64,000 bases of DNA from Dehalococcoidia bacterium (GCA_023228825.1 JALOAL010000003.1:186001-250000), one strand, 5' to 3'. Positions 7,990 to 16,794 are shown, counted from the stretch's first letter. Notes: generated by a model not told the origin, from the letters alone. Translations and numbers: made by a program.

Positions 7990-8573
7990 CCTCACCCCAG
8001 AGCGCCCCGGACGCGGTGGAGACGCGCGCGGACGTCCTGCGCGCCGTCGCGCGCCTGATCGGCGAGCATGGGGTGGACGGCATGACCATGCGCCAGGTGG
8101 CCCAGGCCGCCGGCATGAGCACCGGCACCATCAACTACCACTTCGCCAACAAGCGCGGCCTGATCCTGGCGGCGCTGGACGCCGCACCCTCCGCCCCGAC
8201 GGAGTCTGAGGGCGGCGGCCCGCTCTCCCGCCTGCAGGCGCTCTTCCGTGGCTTCATCCTGGAGGACGAGGATCGCCGCGCCTGGTGGCGCTTCTGGGTG
8301 GAGGTGACGGCTCAGGCCGCACGCGACCCGGACCTGCGCGACCGTCAGCGCACGCGCATGGAGGCGCAACGCCGCGAGGTGGAAGACCTGGTCTCGCTGG
8401 GCATCCAGCGCGGTGAACTCCGCGATGAACTGGACCCGGGGCTGATCGCGGAGCCGCTGCTGGCGCTGGCATACGGACTTGCCGTGCAGCAACTGGTGTC
8501 GCCGGACGCCGCCACGGTGCGCCGCGCCTCGGACGCCCTCGAGGGTTCGATCCGCGAGATCTCCGCCCGCTAG
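7986..8573 (+). CDS. TetR/AcrR family transcriptional regulator
   Basis: 195 aa from a GTG overlapping the stop of the preceding zinc-finger gene. N-terminal TetR helix-turn-helix: RADVLRAVARLIGEHGVDG, then MRQVAQAAGMSTGTINYHF with the recognition helix around residues 45-55. The C-terminal half (RAWWRFWVEVTAQAAR ... AYGLAVQQL) looks like the helical ligand/dimer domain seen in BetI/AcrR-like members. The stop codon overlaps the stop of the convergent amidohydrolase by 4 nt. Likely a ligand-responsive repressor; targets may be the preceding operon or the amidohydrolase, neither shown. Confidence 0.88.
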   Translation: MTSPQSAPDAVETRADVLRAVARLIGEHGVDGMTMRQVAQAAGMSTGTINYHFANKRGLILAALDAAPSAPTESEGGGPLSRLQALFRGFILEDEDRRAWWRFWVEVTAQAARDPDLRDRQRTRMEAQRREVEDLVSLGIQRGELRDELDPGLIAEPLLALAYGLAVQQLVSPDAATVRRASDALEGSIREISAR

Positions 8574-9754
8574 ACCCGGTCCCGGTAGACCACCTCGCCG
8601 TCCCGCATCACAAGGCGCACGCGCTGGAGCGCGCCCAGGTCGCGCGTGGGGTCGCCCTCCACCGCCAGCAGGTCGGCGCGCCGGCCGGGCTGGAGCACGC
8701 CTCGGTCGGCCAGGCCCAGGAGGTCGGCGCTCGTGCTGGTGGTGAGGCGGAGGATGGCCAGGGGGTCCTGGCCGGACATGCGACGGAGCGTCTCCATGCT
8801 CGCCGCCAGCCCCTCGTGCGGCGTGTTGGGGATGCCGCAGTCCGTGGACATCACCACCCGACACCCCGCCTCGAAGAGCGCGCGCACGAGGTTCGCGCGC
8901 ATCGCCCAGCGCTCCGTGCCCTCCATGGCCGCGAGGCTGCCGACGATGGTGGGCGAGACGACGATGCCACGGCGGGCGATCTCCGCGATCAGGTCCTCGT
9001 CCTTCACGCTCCCCTGCGGGGTCTGGAAGGAGCAGTGCTCCAGCCCGTCCACGCCCGCTTCCACGGCCACGCGGATGCCCTCCACACCGTGCGCGTGGGC
9101 GGTGACGCGGAGGCCGTGGCGGTGCGCCTCCTCCACCACCGTACGCAACTCCTCCACGGTGTACTGCGCACGCGTCGGGTCCGAGCCGGGGGTCATGTTG
9201 CCGCCGGACGCCATCACCTTGATCCAGTCGACACCCGCTTGATGTCGCTCCCGCACCGCGAGGCGGACACCCTCCACGCCGTCAGCCTCGCCGCCCATGA
9301 ACCAGCAGTGGCCGCCGCTGATCGTGACCGGCGCCCCAGCCACCAGGAGGTCCGGCGCCACCACGAGGCCCTGCCGCGCCGCCTGCCGGAGTTCGATGAC
9401 CAGCGCCGTGGGCGCCCCCAGGTCGCGGACGGTGGTGATGCCCGCGTCCAGCATGCGCCGGGCATAGCCGGCCATGCGCAGGAGCATCCCGCCCGGCGTG
9501 TCGCCGTCATAGACCGCGCGCCAGTCCGCGCCGCCGTTGAAGCACAGGTGGGCGTGCGCCTCGATCATCCCGGGCAGCAGCGTGAGCCCGCTCACGTCGA
9601 GGATCGAGGCCCCACCCTCTGGGGCATCAACGATGAGCGCGCCGCTGGTGTGGAGCGTCGAGTCCTGGAGGCCGTCCGAGAGCCCGTCCCAGAGCAGGCC
9701 GCCGGTCAGCGACCAGGCTCGGCGGGAATCAGGGGGAGCCTCGGTGGTGGGCAT
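8570..9754 (-). CDS. Metal-dependent amidohydrolase (imidazolonepropionase/prolidase-like)
   Basis: 394 aa, the usual size of the amidohydrolase superfamily. Metal-binding HAHLCFNGG follows GLTLLPGMIE near residue 75, with later HAHG and HCS motifs and a MSTDCGIP metal aspartate. Motifs AGITTVRDLG and DWIKVMASGG, plus the C-terminal LTTSTSADLLGL and GRRADLLAVEGDP, match the Sgx9260/Xaa-Arg dipeptidase and imidazolonepropionase-like group. The ATG at 9754 is preceded by GAGAGGA; the longer upstream frame is not supported. It sits downstream of a 270-nt leader that begins with a perfect TATAAT and folds a strong hairpin. Substrate (a cyclic amide or acylated amino acid) is not predictable. Confidence 0.85.
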   Translation of the reverse strand: MPTTEAPPDSRRAWSLTGGLLWDGLSDGLQDSTLHTSGALIVDAPEGGASILDVSGLTLLPGMIEAHAHLCFNGGADWRAVYDGDTPGGMLLRMAGYARRMLDAGITTVRDLGAPTALVIELRQAARQGLVVAPDLLVAGAPVTISGGHCWFMGGEADGVEGVRLAVRERHQAGVDWIKVMASGGNMTPGSDPTRAQYTVEELRTVVEEAHRHGLRVTAHAHGVEGIRVAVEAGVDGLEHCSFQTPQGSVKDEDLIAEIARRGIVVSPTIVGSLAAMEGTERWAMRANLVRALFEAGCRVVMSTDCGIPNTPHEGLAASMETLRRMSGQDPLAILRLTTSTSADLLGLADRGVLQPGRRADLLAVEGDPTRDLGALQRVRLVMRDGEVVYRDRV

Positions 9755-9855
9755 GCGGTGCGTCCTCTCGCGCTGCGGGAGGATACGCGCTGGCGGAAGG
9801 CATTGGGCCGAGCAAGGGGCCATACAAGCGGGCCGGGGGCGCGGGGGGCTCGCAA

Positions 9856-9904
9856 CGAGAAGTGCCGGAGTGCACCCCAGCGTGCCCTGCTCCGACACTT
9901 CTCG
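9856..9904. promoter_or_regulatory. Large imperfect inverted repeat in the amidohydrolase leader
   Basis: Arms at 9856-9870 and 9890-9904 are complementary over 15 bp with one mismatch, and contain the AGAAGTG / CACTTCT pair. The 19-nt spacer is GC-rich. On the minus strand it would be transcribed as a stable stem-loop about 100 nt before the amidohydrolase start. It may be an attenuator, a regulator-binding site or part of a repeat family (similar arms at 56979-57014). Confidence 0.55.
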
Positions 9905-10020
9905 CCGACGAGCGCTGGGCGCTGCTCCGCGTGTGTGGCCCGATCTCGCGCGCGCGGTGCGCTGCGCAAGGCCGCCTAGCAAACCGGACTCCGGCAGATC
10001 AGCGGGTTCCCAGCGGCCGC

Positions 10021-10026
10021 ATTATA
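10021..10026 (-). promoter_or_regulatory. Perfect TATAAT -10 element upstream of the amidohydrolase
   Basis: TATAAT on the minus strand at 10021-10026 in an AT-rich patch. A TTGTCA lies 23 nt upstream, too far for a standard -35, so the -35 is uncertain. Transcription would start near 10014 and make a leader of about 260 nt. Confidence 0.45.
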
Positions 10027-10138
10027 TCGAGTTTAGACCGTGATGTTTCTGACAATTCATAGAATGACTTTCGGGTGACTTCGGCAGCATCATTCGCGCC
10101 GAATACCCCGCCCTGTGTGCGCGCTCAGTCACTCGCCT

Positions 10139-10699
10139 CTATCCGCTGTACGTCCAGCCGGTGAAGGTGGATGTGAGCGGCTCGCCTGACTGCTGCACAT
10201 CCCCGAAGAGCACCCGGCCGGTCACCAGCACGTGGTCCCCTACGTCGAGCGCCTGGTCCATCTGGCACTCCAGGAACGCCAGGGCGTCCTCCAGTACCGG
10301 GCAGCCGGGCGCGCGCTCGGAGACGCGGTAGTCGATGCCGGCCAACTTGTCGTGGTGCTGGGCGGCGGCCTCCGGGCTGCGGCCCCGGACCTTGGACGCG
10401 TCCGCCGGCTGGACGAAGGAGCGGGCCAGCGCCATGCCGTTGCCCTCCTGCGCCAGCAGGTTCACGGTGAACCAGCCGTTCTCCCGGATGCGTGCCAGCG
10501 ACGAAGAGTCCCGCTCGAACGCCACCGCCACGAGGCGCGGCGAGAACGAGACCTGCATCACCCAGTCCGCGATCATCGCGTTCGCCCGCGCGCCCGAGGC
10601 GGTCCCGATCACGTAGATGCCGTACGGCAACTCGTGCATCGCCTCCTTCGTACGGTCCTCGTCCGTGCGGTCGATCTTGCGGGCGTGCTGCGGGTCCAC
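10139..10699 (-). CDS. Flavin reductase-like FMN-binding protein
   Basis: 186 aa from a GTG with AAGGAG 7 nt upstream; longer upstream frames lack a ribosome-binding site. Family hallmarks of the flavin-reductase (DIM6/NtaB, FMN-binding split-barrel) group: LPYGIYVIGTASG at the start of the domain, NAMIADWVMQVSFSP, LVAVAF, then NGWFTVNLL, and the C-terminal LFGDV. Such proteins reduce or bind FMN and supply partner monooxygenases. The divergently transcribed neighbour (start 10827) is an LLM flavin-dependent monooxygenase, so a two-component system is plausible though unproven; a rubredoxin-like electron-transfer use is an alternative. Confidence 0.88.
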   Translation of the reverse strand: MDPQHARKIDRTDEDRTKEAMHELPYGIYVIGTASGARANAMIADWVMQVSFSPRLVAVAFERDSSSLARIRENGWFTVNLLAQEGNGMALARSFVQPADASKVRGRSPEAAAQHHDKLAGIDYRVSERAPGCPVLEDALAFLECQMDQALDVGDHVLVTGRVLFGDVQQSGEPLTSTFTGWTYSG

Positions 10700-10826
10700 T
10701 GGCGTCTCCTTCGCTGCCGACCCCTCCACGATACCGGGCACCCCCACGCGCGGCCGCCTGGCCCCACTCGCCCGGAGCCCACCGGCTACGATCGGGTGAG
10801 GAACACGGCCTGCGGGAGGAGCGGTA

Positions 10827-11858
10827 GTGCGGCTCAGTGTGCTGGACCAGTCCCCCATCCGCGAGGGCGGCACGGCGTCAGACGCCCTGCGCGAGACGAT
10901 CGCGCTGGCGCGCCATGTGGAGGCCCTGGGCTACGAGCGCTTCTGGATTGCCGAGCACCACGGCAGCGCCGGGCTGGCCTCCTCCGCACCGGAGGTCTTG
11001 ATCGGCCAGGTGGCGGCGCAGACCAGCCGCCTGCGCGTGGGCTCCGGCGGCGTGATGCTGAACCACTACTCGTCGCTCAAGGTGGCGGAGCAGTTCAAGA
11101 CGCTGGAGGCCCTCTTCCCCGGGCGCATCGACCTCGGGGTGGGGCGGGCGCCGGGGTCCAGCCTGCGTCACGCACAGGCGCTGGAGCACGGCCCCGGCGC
11201 ACTCTCGCTGGAGTACTACCCGAGCCAGGTGGAGGACCTCCTCTTCTACCTCGCGGACGCCATGCCCGCCGACCACCCGTTCGCGGACATCCGCGCCACC
11301 CCCACGGTGGAGGGCGTCCCGGACGTCTGGGTGCTGGGCTCCTCACTGGAGAGCGCCGTGCTGGCCGGGGAGTTGGGCTTGCCTTTCTGCTTCGCGCAGT
11401 TCATCAATCAGGAGGCGGGCGAGCGCGCCATGGCCGTCTACCGCCAGCGCTTCCGCCCCTCCGAGTGGTGCGAGGCGCCGCGCGGCTCCGTCGCCGTCTC
11501 CACGCTCTGCGCGCCCACGGAGGAGGAGGCCATGCGGCTCTCCTGGAGCCGCTACTGCTGGCGCTTCCGCCGGGGCTCGGGTGTGCCCTCCGTGGAGACG
11601 GCGTTGGCCTTCGACTACTCCGAGCCTGAACTCGCCTATATCGAGTACAGCCGTCCCAGGTCGGCCATCGGCGACCCGGAGCAGGTGAAGGCGCGCCTGG
11701 CCGGCCTGGCGGGACAGTTCGAGGTGGACGACCTGGTGCTGGTCACCATTACCTACGACTTCGCCGACCGCCTGCGCTCCTACGACCTCATCGCGGAGAC
11801 CTTCGCCCTCCAGCCGTCCGGGGCTCCACCGGCGCCGGAGGCGGAGGCGTCGTCGTGA
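10827..11858 (+). CDS. LLM class flavin-dependent oxidoreductase (bacterial luciferase-like)
   Basis: 343 aa, GTG start with GGGAGGA 6 nt upstream; a TACGAT at 10789-10794 is a likely -10. The sequence matches the luciferase-like MsnO8/YvbT subgroup: SVLDQSPI at the N-terminus, FWIAEHHG, RVGSGGVMLNHYS, LGVGRAPGS and the C-terminal VDDLVLVTITYDFADR. These enzymes oxygenate small molecules with reduced FMN. It faces the flavin reductase gene across a 127-nt divergent spacer, and its stop overlaps the start of a small membrane-protein gene by 4 nt. Substrate unknown. Confidence 0.88.
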   Translation: MRLSVLDQSPIREGGTASDALRETIALARHVEALGYERFWIAEHHGSAGLASSAPEVLIGQVAAQTSRLRVGSGGVMLNHYSSLKVAEQFKTLEALFPGRIDLGVGRAPGSSLRHAQALEHGPGALSLEYYPSQVEDLLFYLADAMPADHPFADIRATPTVEGVPDVWVLGSSLESAVLAGELGLPFCFAQFINQEAGERAMAVYRQRFRPSEWCEAPRGSVAVSTLCAPTEEEAMRLSWSRYCWRFRRGSGVPSVETALAFDYSEPELAYIEYSRPRSAIGDPEQVKARLAGLAGQFEVDDLVLVTITYDFADRLRSYDLIAETFALQPSGAPPAPEAEASS

Positions 11859-12244
11859 CCCCGCGTCCCCACTCGCCCCGCTCCTCGAGACGTCGCGATG
11901 AGTTGCTCGGGCTCTGGGCCGGCACCCAACTGGCGGCCGGCCTCGGACTGCTGGCGGGGACGGTGACGGCGGTGGTCTTCCTGGCGTGGATTGCCGTGGC
12001 TGGCGCGGCCGGCACGTTCGGCGGAGGGTCAGCGAACGTCCTGGCGGGGGTCGGATGGTGGGGCGTCCTGTGGGTCGCCCTCTCGTTGGGACTGCTGACG
12101 GCGCTCTGGCTCGGCCAGCGGTTGTGGCTCGCGGCCTACCCCGCAGCCCGCCGCCGCGAGGCCGCCCGCGCGCAACGCGAGGCGGTGGAGGCCGCAGTCG
12201 CAATGCTGGAGGACGCCCGCAGCACGCCCGAGCGGCGGCGGTAG
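11855..12244 (+). CDS. Small two-helix membrane protein
   Basis: 129 aa starting at a GTG that overlaps the monooxygenase stop. Arg/Ser-rich N-terminus, two hydrophobic helices (about residues 19-52 and 63-88), then a charged Ala/Arg/Glu-rich C-terminal helix likely cytoplasmic. Family not recognised. Co-expression with the monooxygenase is implied by the overlap, but no functional link is evident. Confidence 0.65.
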   Translation: MTPRPHSPRSSRRRDELLGLWAGTQLAAGLGLLAGTVTAVVFLAWIAVAGAAGTFGGGSANVLAGVGWWGVLWVALSLGLLTALWLGQRLWLAAYPAARRREAARAQREAVEAAVAMLEDARSTPERRR

Positions 12245-12263
12245 CCCCGGGGCGAGGGGCCTA
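12242..12263. terminator. Short hairpin spanning two convergent stop codons
   Basis: TAGCCCC (12242-12248) pairs with GGGGCCTA (12256-12263, one bulged C). The stem contains the TAG stop of the plus-strand membrane protein and the stop of the minus-strand gene, so a single small hairpin could end both transcripts. Confidence 0.35.
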
Positions 12264-12806
12264 CGCCGTGCCCTCGGACTCCGGTAGCGCCTCGGACTGG
12301 CGAGGGATGCCGGAGAGCGTGAACGCGGTTTCGACAAGGTCCTCGCCGCCCTCGATCTCGCTCTCCACGACGAGGAAGCGGTCCTCGTCACCGTGGACGA
12401 GTTTGTAGCGCCTGTTGCCCAGGTACTCCACGCGTTCGATGCGGCGCAGTTCGTCCCAGCGCAACTCGTGCAGTGGCTTGCCCAGGTGCAGCGCGGTGGC
12501 GCCGTCCCGAGTGAGCACGATCGCGGTGGCCGTGCCTCGCCAGGTGAGCAGCACCACCGGGATCATGATCAGCGTCACGAACGCGCAGAAGATGCCGAAC
12601 CCCAGCGCCTCCGTCACCCCGAACACGAGCCCCACCACGATGCACACCGCAGCAATGCCGAAGGGCAGCGCGAAAGAGGCGTTCTGCCACCAGTAGGACG
12701 GGTTCGGGTACACGCCCACCACGTCCGGCGCCGCCTCCACGAAGGCGGCGTCCGGGCGACGGAGCGAGGGGGCGGGGGTGGCCGGCGGCTCTACCATGGC
12801 TTGCAT
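12261..12806 (-). CDS. Membrane protein with PH-like (bPH) domain
   Basis: 181 aa. Two closely spaced hydrophobic helices (about residues 43-85) separate a Pro-rich N-terminal stretch from a soluble C-terminal region with the bPH-type pattern (TAIVLTRDGATAL, then WDELRRIERVEYLGNRRYKLV). Its orientation suggests the soluble domain lies in the cytoplasm. The start is uncertain: ATG at 12806 (GGGAG only 3 nt before) or ATG at 12797 (GGGAG 12 nt before). It is transcribed away from the ABC exporter genes. Function unknown. Confidence 0.65.
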   Translation of the reverse strand: MQAMVEPPATPAPSLRRPDAAFVEAAPDVVGVYPNPSYWWQNASFALPFGIAAVCIVVGLVFGVTEALGFGIFCAFVTLIMIPVVLLTWRGTATAIVLTRDGATALHLGKPLHELRWDELRRIERVEYLGNRRYKLVHGDEDRFLVVESEIEGGEDLVETAFTLSGIPRQSEALPESEGTA

Positions 12807-12962
12807 CTTCTCCCGGGGCTCCGGGTACGCCAAGCCCCGGCAGGACGCCTCGGGATTGTGCGGACGGCGGTTGGCCCTGACCATAGAACGAACGTCATGC
12901 AGCCGCGGCGGCCACCCGGGGAGGGCGCGCACGCCGGCGCAGGCGCGCGGAGTGGGGGGCGA

Positions 12963-14834
12963 GTGACCACGGCAGAACTGTCAGCGGACGGCTCCTACGC
13001 CCGGGTCGTCGGCTCTGGTGGCGACCGCATCTTCGGCTACCTCAAGCGCTACAAGTGGCCCTACCTCGCAGGGTTCGTCGCGCTGCTCGGCGCCACCGTC
13101 CTCGCCCTGCTGCCGCCACTGGTGGTGAACTGGGCCGTCGACGACATCGACCGCACGATCCGAGGCGTGGGCGGGGACATCGGCGCGGCCGGCCTGCTGC
13201 GGTACGCGGCGCTCATCGCCGCCATCGCGCTGGCGGAGGGTGTGCTGCGCTACTTCTCGCGCTGGGTGGTCTCCGGCAGTTCGCGTCGCATCGAGTACGG
13301 CCTGCGCGAGGACCTGGCGAACCACCTGCTCCGGCTGGACCAGGGCTTCTACGTGCAGGCTCGCACCGGCGACCTGATGTCGCGCCTGACCAACGACCTG
13401 CAGGCGGTGCGAGACTTCCTGGGCCCCACCGTGGTGGACATCACGCGGTCCATCGTGATCCTGGTGGCCGGCTTCGCCTTCATGTGGGCGATCGACCTGC
13501 GCCTCACCCTCATCGCCTTCGCCTACCTGCCCGTGGTCATCCTGCTCATGGCCTACTTCGAGACGAACATCGAGAAGCGGTTTTTCGAGGTGCAGGACCA
13601 GATAGCAGAACTGACCGAGCGCTCCCAGGAGAACATCTCCGGCATCCGCGCCATCAAGGCCTACGCCCAGGAGGACGCGGAAATCCGCACCTTCGCCCGC
13701 GAGAACGAGGAGATGCGGCGGCGCTCCATGCGCCTGGGCAAGTACGAGGCCGCCCTGCTGCCCTCCATGATCGTGCTCACGCAGGGCGGCACGCTGCTGG
13801 TCCTCTGGTTCGGCGGGCACGACGTGGTGGACGGCCGCATCTCGCTGGGCGACTTCACGCAGTTCTTCCTCATCCTCACCATCCTCTCCTCGCAGTTGAT
13901 GGCGGTCGGCTGGATCGTGGCTTCCGCGCAGTTGGGCGTGGTGGCCATCCGCCGCATCAACGAGATCTTCCGCACCACCTCGGCCATCGCGGACGGCCCC
14001 CACACCACCTCGCACCTCCGGGGGGACGTGGAGTTCCAAGGCGTGACGGTGCGCTTCGGCGCGGCCGAGCCGATCCTGCGCGACGTCAGCCTCCGCATCG
14101 CCGCCGGGAGCACCGTGGCCATCGTGGGCGCCACCGGGCAGGGCAAGACCACGCTGGTGAACCTGGTGCCGCGGCTCCTCGATCCGGTGGAGGGTTCGGT
14201 GCTGGTGGACGGCGTGGACGTGCGCGAGTACCGGCTGGACGACCTGCGTCAGCAGGTCGGTTTCGTGCCGCAGGAGTCGTTCCTCTTCTCCGAGTCGCTG
14301 CGTGAGAACGTCTCCTACGGACGTCAGGACGCCAGCGACGAGGACTACCAGGGCGCCCTGGACATCTCCCAGTTGTCGAACGACCTGCAGCAACTCACGC
14401 AGGGCCTGGACACAGTGATCGGCGAGCGAGGCATGACGCTCTCCGGCGGCCAGAAGCAGCGTGCGGCCATCGCGCGGGCGTTGCTGAAGGACCCGCCGGT
14501 CCTCATCCTGGACGACGCGCTGTCCCACGTGGACACGCACACGGAGGAGGAGATCCTCCGCCGCCTGCGCACCTACATGCGCGGCCGCACCACCATCCTC
14601 ATCGCCCACCGCACCAGCACCCTGCGCTCTGCCGACCGCATCGTGGTGCTGGAGGACGGCGCGATTGTGGAGCAGGGGTCGCACGCGGACCTGATCGCCC
14701 GGGACGGCGTCTACGCACGCATCTACCGCGAGCAACTCGCGCTCGAGAGCCGCTCGGAGGACGTGGACGCCCGCCTCGTGGAGCGCGAGCACGCGCCGGA
14801 CACGCCGGCAGACGGGGAAGGAGGCGCCCCGTGA
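12963..14834 (+). CDS. ABC exporter half-transporter, subunit with degenerate catalytic site
   Basis: Type IV ABC half-transporter: six-helix membrane domain in residues about 30-330, ATPase after about 360. Walker A GATGQGKT at 389-396, signature LSGGQ at 493-497, and Walker B LILDD with Asp518 where the catalytic Glu normally stands. H-loop His in LIAHR is present. A non-catalytic Walker B paired with a second, canonical subunit is the hallmark of heterodimeric exporters (TM287/288, BmrCD type). GTG at 12963 has GGGGGG upstream; an ATG at 12897 is an alternative. Its stop overlaps the partner's GTG by 4 nt. Substrate: drugs, lipids or lipopeptides, not determinable. Confidence 0.93.
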   Translation: MTTAELSADGSYARVVGSGGDRIFGYLKRYKWPYLAGFVALLGATVLALLPPLVVNWAVDDIDRTIRGVGGDIGAAGLLRYAALIAAIALAEGVLRYFSRWVVSGSSRRIEYGLREDLANHLLRLDQGFYVQARTGDLMSRLTNDLQAVRDFLGPTVVDITRSIVILVAGFAFMWAIDLRLTLIAFAYLPVVILLMAYFETNIEKRFFEVQDQIAELTERSQENISGIRAIKAYAQEDAEIRTFARENEEMRRRSMRLGKYEAALLPSMIVLTQGGTLLVLWFGGHDVVDGRISLGDFTQFFLILTILSSQLMAVGWIVASAQLGVVAIRRINEIFRTTSAIADGPHTTSHLRGDVEFQGVTVRFGAAEPILRDVSLRIAAGSTVAIVGATGQGKTTLVNLVPRLLDPVEGSVLVDGVDVREYRLDDLRQQVGFVPQESFLFSESLRENVSYGRQDASDEDYQGALDISQLSNDLQQLTQGLDTVIGERGMTLSGGQKQRAAIARALLKDPPVLILDDALSHVDTHTEEEILRRLRTYMRGRTTILIAHRTSTLRSADRIVVLEDGAIVEQGSHADLIARDGVYARIYREQLALESRSEDVDARLVEREHAPDTPADGEGGAP

Positions 14835-16615
14835 GTTTTTACGAGGAAGACGACGCGATCGGCAAGGTCTACGACTCCCGTCTCGCCGGCCGGCTGCTGA
14901 CCTACCTGCGCCCGTACCGCCTCCAGGTGGTGGCGTCGCTACTGATGATGTTCGCGGTGGCCGGCCTGGAACTGGTGCCCACGCTCATCGTGCGGAGGGC
15001 GATCGACCACCAGATCACCCCGGGCCAGACGGATGAACTGCCGGTGCTCGCGGCGGTCTTTGCCGCCACGCTCGCGTGCATCTTCACGCTTCGGTTCGTG
15101 CAGATGTACCTGATGTGGTGGGTAGGGCAGCACTTCATGCTGGACCTGCGCATGCAGTTGTTCACCCACATCCAGCGCATGTCCGTCTCCTTCTTTGACC
15201 GCAACCCGGTGGGCCGCCTCGTGACCCGGCTCACGGGCGACGTGCAGCAGATCGAGATGGTGATCTCGCAGGGCGTGGTGCAGATCCTGACCAACCTGCT
15301 GATGGTGGGCGCCATTGTGGTGGTGCTCTACTACCTGAACTGGCAACTGGCGCTGATCATGACCGCGTTCCTGATCCCGCTGGTCTACCTGGTGCGCATC
15401 TTCGCGCAAGCCCAGCGCCAGGCCTTCCGCGACCAGCGCATGTGGATGGCCCGCATCAACGCCTACCTGAACGAGTTGATCACCGGCGTGGCCATCATCC
15501 AGTTGTTCAACCGCCAGCGACGGAACATGGAGTACTTCGACCAGCGCAACCGCGGCGCGTTCGACGCCAACATGCGCGTGCTGTTCTGGTACGCGGTCTT
15601 CGAGCCCACGGTGGTCATCTTCAACGCCGTGACCCTGGGCACCATCCTGTGGGTGGGCGGCATGAACGTCCTGGACGACGCGCTCACCTTCGGCACGCTG
15701 GTGGCCTTCATCACCTTCATGCAGCGCTTCTTCTGGCCCATCCGCGAACTCTCCGAGCGCTACACGATGATCCAGGGCGCCATGGCCTCTGCGGAGCGCA
15801 TCTTCGGCGTGCTCGATGAACCGGAGGAGGTCCTGGACGAGGAGGACGCCCGCGAACTGGAGGGCGTCCGCGGCGACATCCGCTTCGACCACGTCTCCTT
15901 CGCCTACAACCCGGGCAACTGGGTGCTGAAGGACGTGGACTTCACCATCCCCGCCGGTCAGAAGGTCGCCATCGTCGGCGCCACGGGCGCGGGCAAGTCC
16001 ACCATGATGGCCCTCCTGTCCCGGTTCTATGACGTGCAGCAGGGCGAGGTCCTGGTGGACGGCGTGCCCATCCGTGAACTGCGCCAGCGCTGGCTGCGCC
16101 GCCACGTGGGCGTGATGCTGCAGGACCCGTGGGTGGTCTCCGACACCGTGGAGGAGAACATCCGCCTGCGGGACCCCTCGATCAGCACGGAGCAGATCCA
16201 CGCGGCTGCGGAGGCGGTGGGCGCCCATTCCTTCATCGAGCGCCTGCCGGAGGGCTACCAGACGGTGCTGGCGGAGCGCGGCGCGAACCTGTCCACCGGC
16301 CAGAAGCAGTTGATCGCCCTGGCGCGCGTGGCGGCGTTCAACCCGGCGATCGTGCTCGTCATGGATGAGGCGACCGCGAGCATCGACCCGGAGACGGAGG
16401 ACATCATCCAGCGCGGCCTGAACCGCGTGATGGCCGGGCGCACGGCGATCATCATCGCCCACCGCCTGAACACCATCCGCTCCGTGGACCGCATCATCGT
16501 CCTCCACCTGGGCGAGGTGGTGGAGGACGGCTCGCACGAGCAGTTGATGGCCCTGGGCGGCATCTACGCCCGCCTGTACGAGTTGCAATACCAGGTCCAG
16601 TCCGCCACCTCCTGA
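14831..16615 (+). CDS. ABC exporter half-transporter, catalytic subunit
   Basis: 594 aa, partner of the preceding gene through a GTGA overlap. Six-helix membrane domain (about residues 30-310) and ATPase: Walker A GATGAGKS at 383-390, a slightly altered signature LSTGQ at 487-491, Walker B with the catalytic Glu513 (MDEATASID) and an intact H-loop (IIAHRLNT). In the heterodimer its LSTGQ faces the Asp518-containing site of the partner, so the degenerate half is formed by both deviations, as known for this class. Lies upstream of a nitroreductase gene, with 180 nt between and no clear terminator. Confidence 0.93.
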   Translation: MSFYEEDDAIGKVYDSRLAGRLLTYLRPYRLQVVASLLMMFAVAGLELVPTLIVRRAIDHQITPGQTDELPVLAAVFAATLACIFTLRFVQMYLMWWVGQHFMLDLRMQLFTHIQRMSVSFFDRNPVGRLVTRLTGDVQQIEMVISQGVVQILTNLLMVGAIVVVLYYLNWQLALIMTAFLIPLVYLVRIFAQAQRQAFRDQRMWMARINAYLNELITGVAIIQLFNRQRRNMEYFDQRNRGAFDANMRVLFWYAVFEPTVVIFNAVTLGTILWVGGMNVLDDALTFGTLVAFITFMQRFFWPIRELSERYTMIQGAMASAERIFGVLDEPEEVLDEEDARELEGVRGDIRFDHVSFAYNPGNWVLKDVDFTIPAGQKVAIVGATGAGKSTMMALLSRFYDVQQGEVLVDGVPIRELRQRWLRRHVGVMLQDPWVVSDTVEENIRLRDPSISTEQIHAAAEAVGAHSFIERLPEGYQTVLAERGANLSTGQKQLIALARVAAFNPAIVLVMDEATASIDPETEDIIQRGLNRVMAGRTAIIIAHRLNTIRSVDRIIVLHLGEVVEDGSHEQLMALGGIYARLYELQYQVQSATS

Positions 16616-16794
16616 CGACCGCCGGGCCGCCTCTCTTGTCCGGCCCCCTCTCCTGCCTACGGGAGACGGGTTGGAGTGAGGGGCTGCGGGCCGCGAACGG
16701 CCGGACACGCCTCGGAAACCAGGCGGGGGCGGCGGGGGTGCGTGGTCGCGCTAGACTGCCTCGCAACCAGAGGGGCACCCGCGGGGAGGTCAGC

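Larger units (their letters stand above)
9755..10138. other. 384-nt gene-free spacer with promoter and hairpin
   Basis: No coding potential on either strand. It holds the 9856-9904 inverted repeat, then an unusually AT-rich segment (10020-10080) with a perfect TATAAT on the minus strand, and runs up to the stop of the flavin reductase gene. It probably forms the 5' leader of the amidohydrolase gene. Confidence 0.6.

Noticed and set aside
12981..16708. Very long minus-strand open frames opposite the ABC exporter genes
   Set aside because: His/Val/Gln/Arg-rich translations without motifs; they are antisense shadows caused by high third-position GC. The same holds for long antisense frames opposite acsA, citrate synthase, MCM, the histidine kinase and the LonB-like gene.
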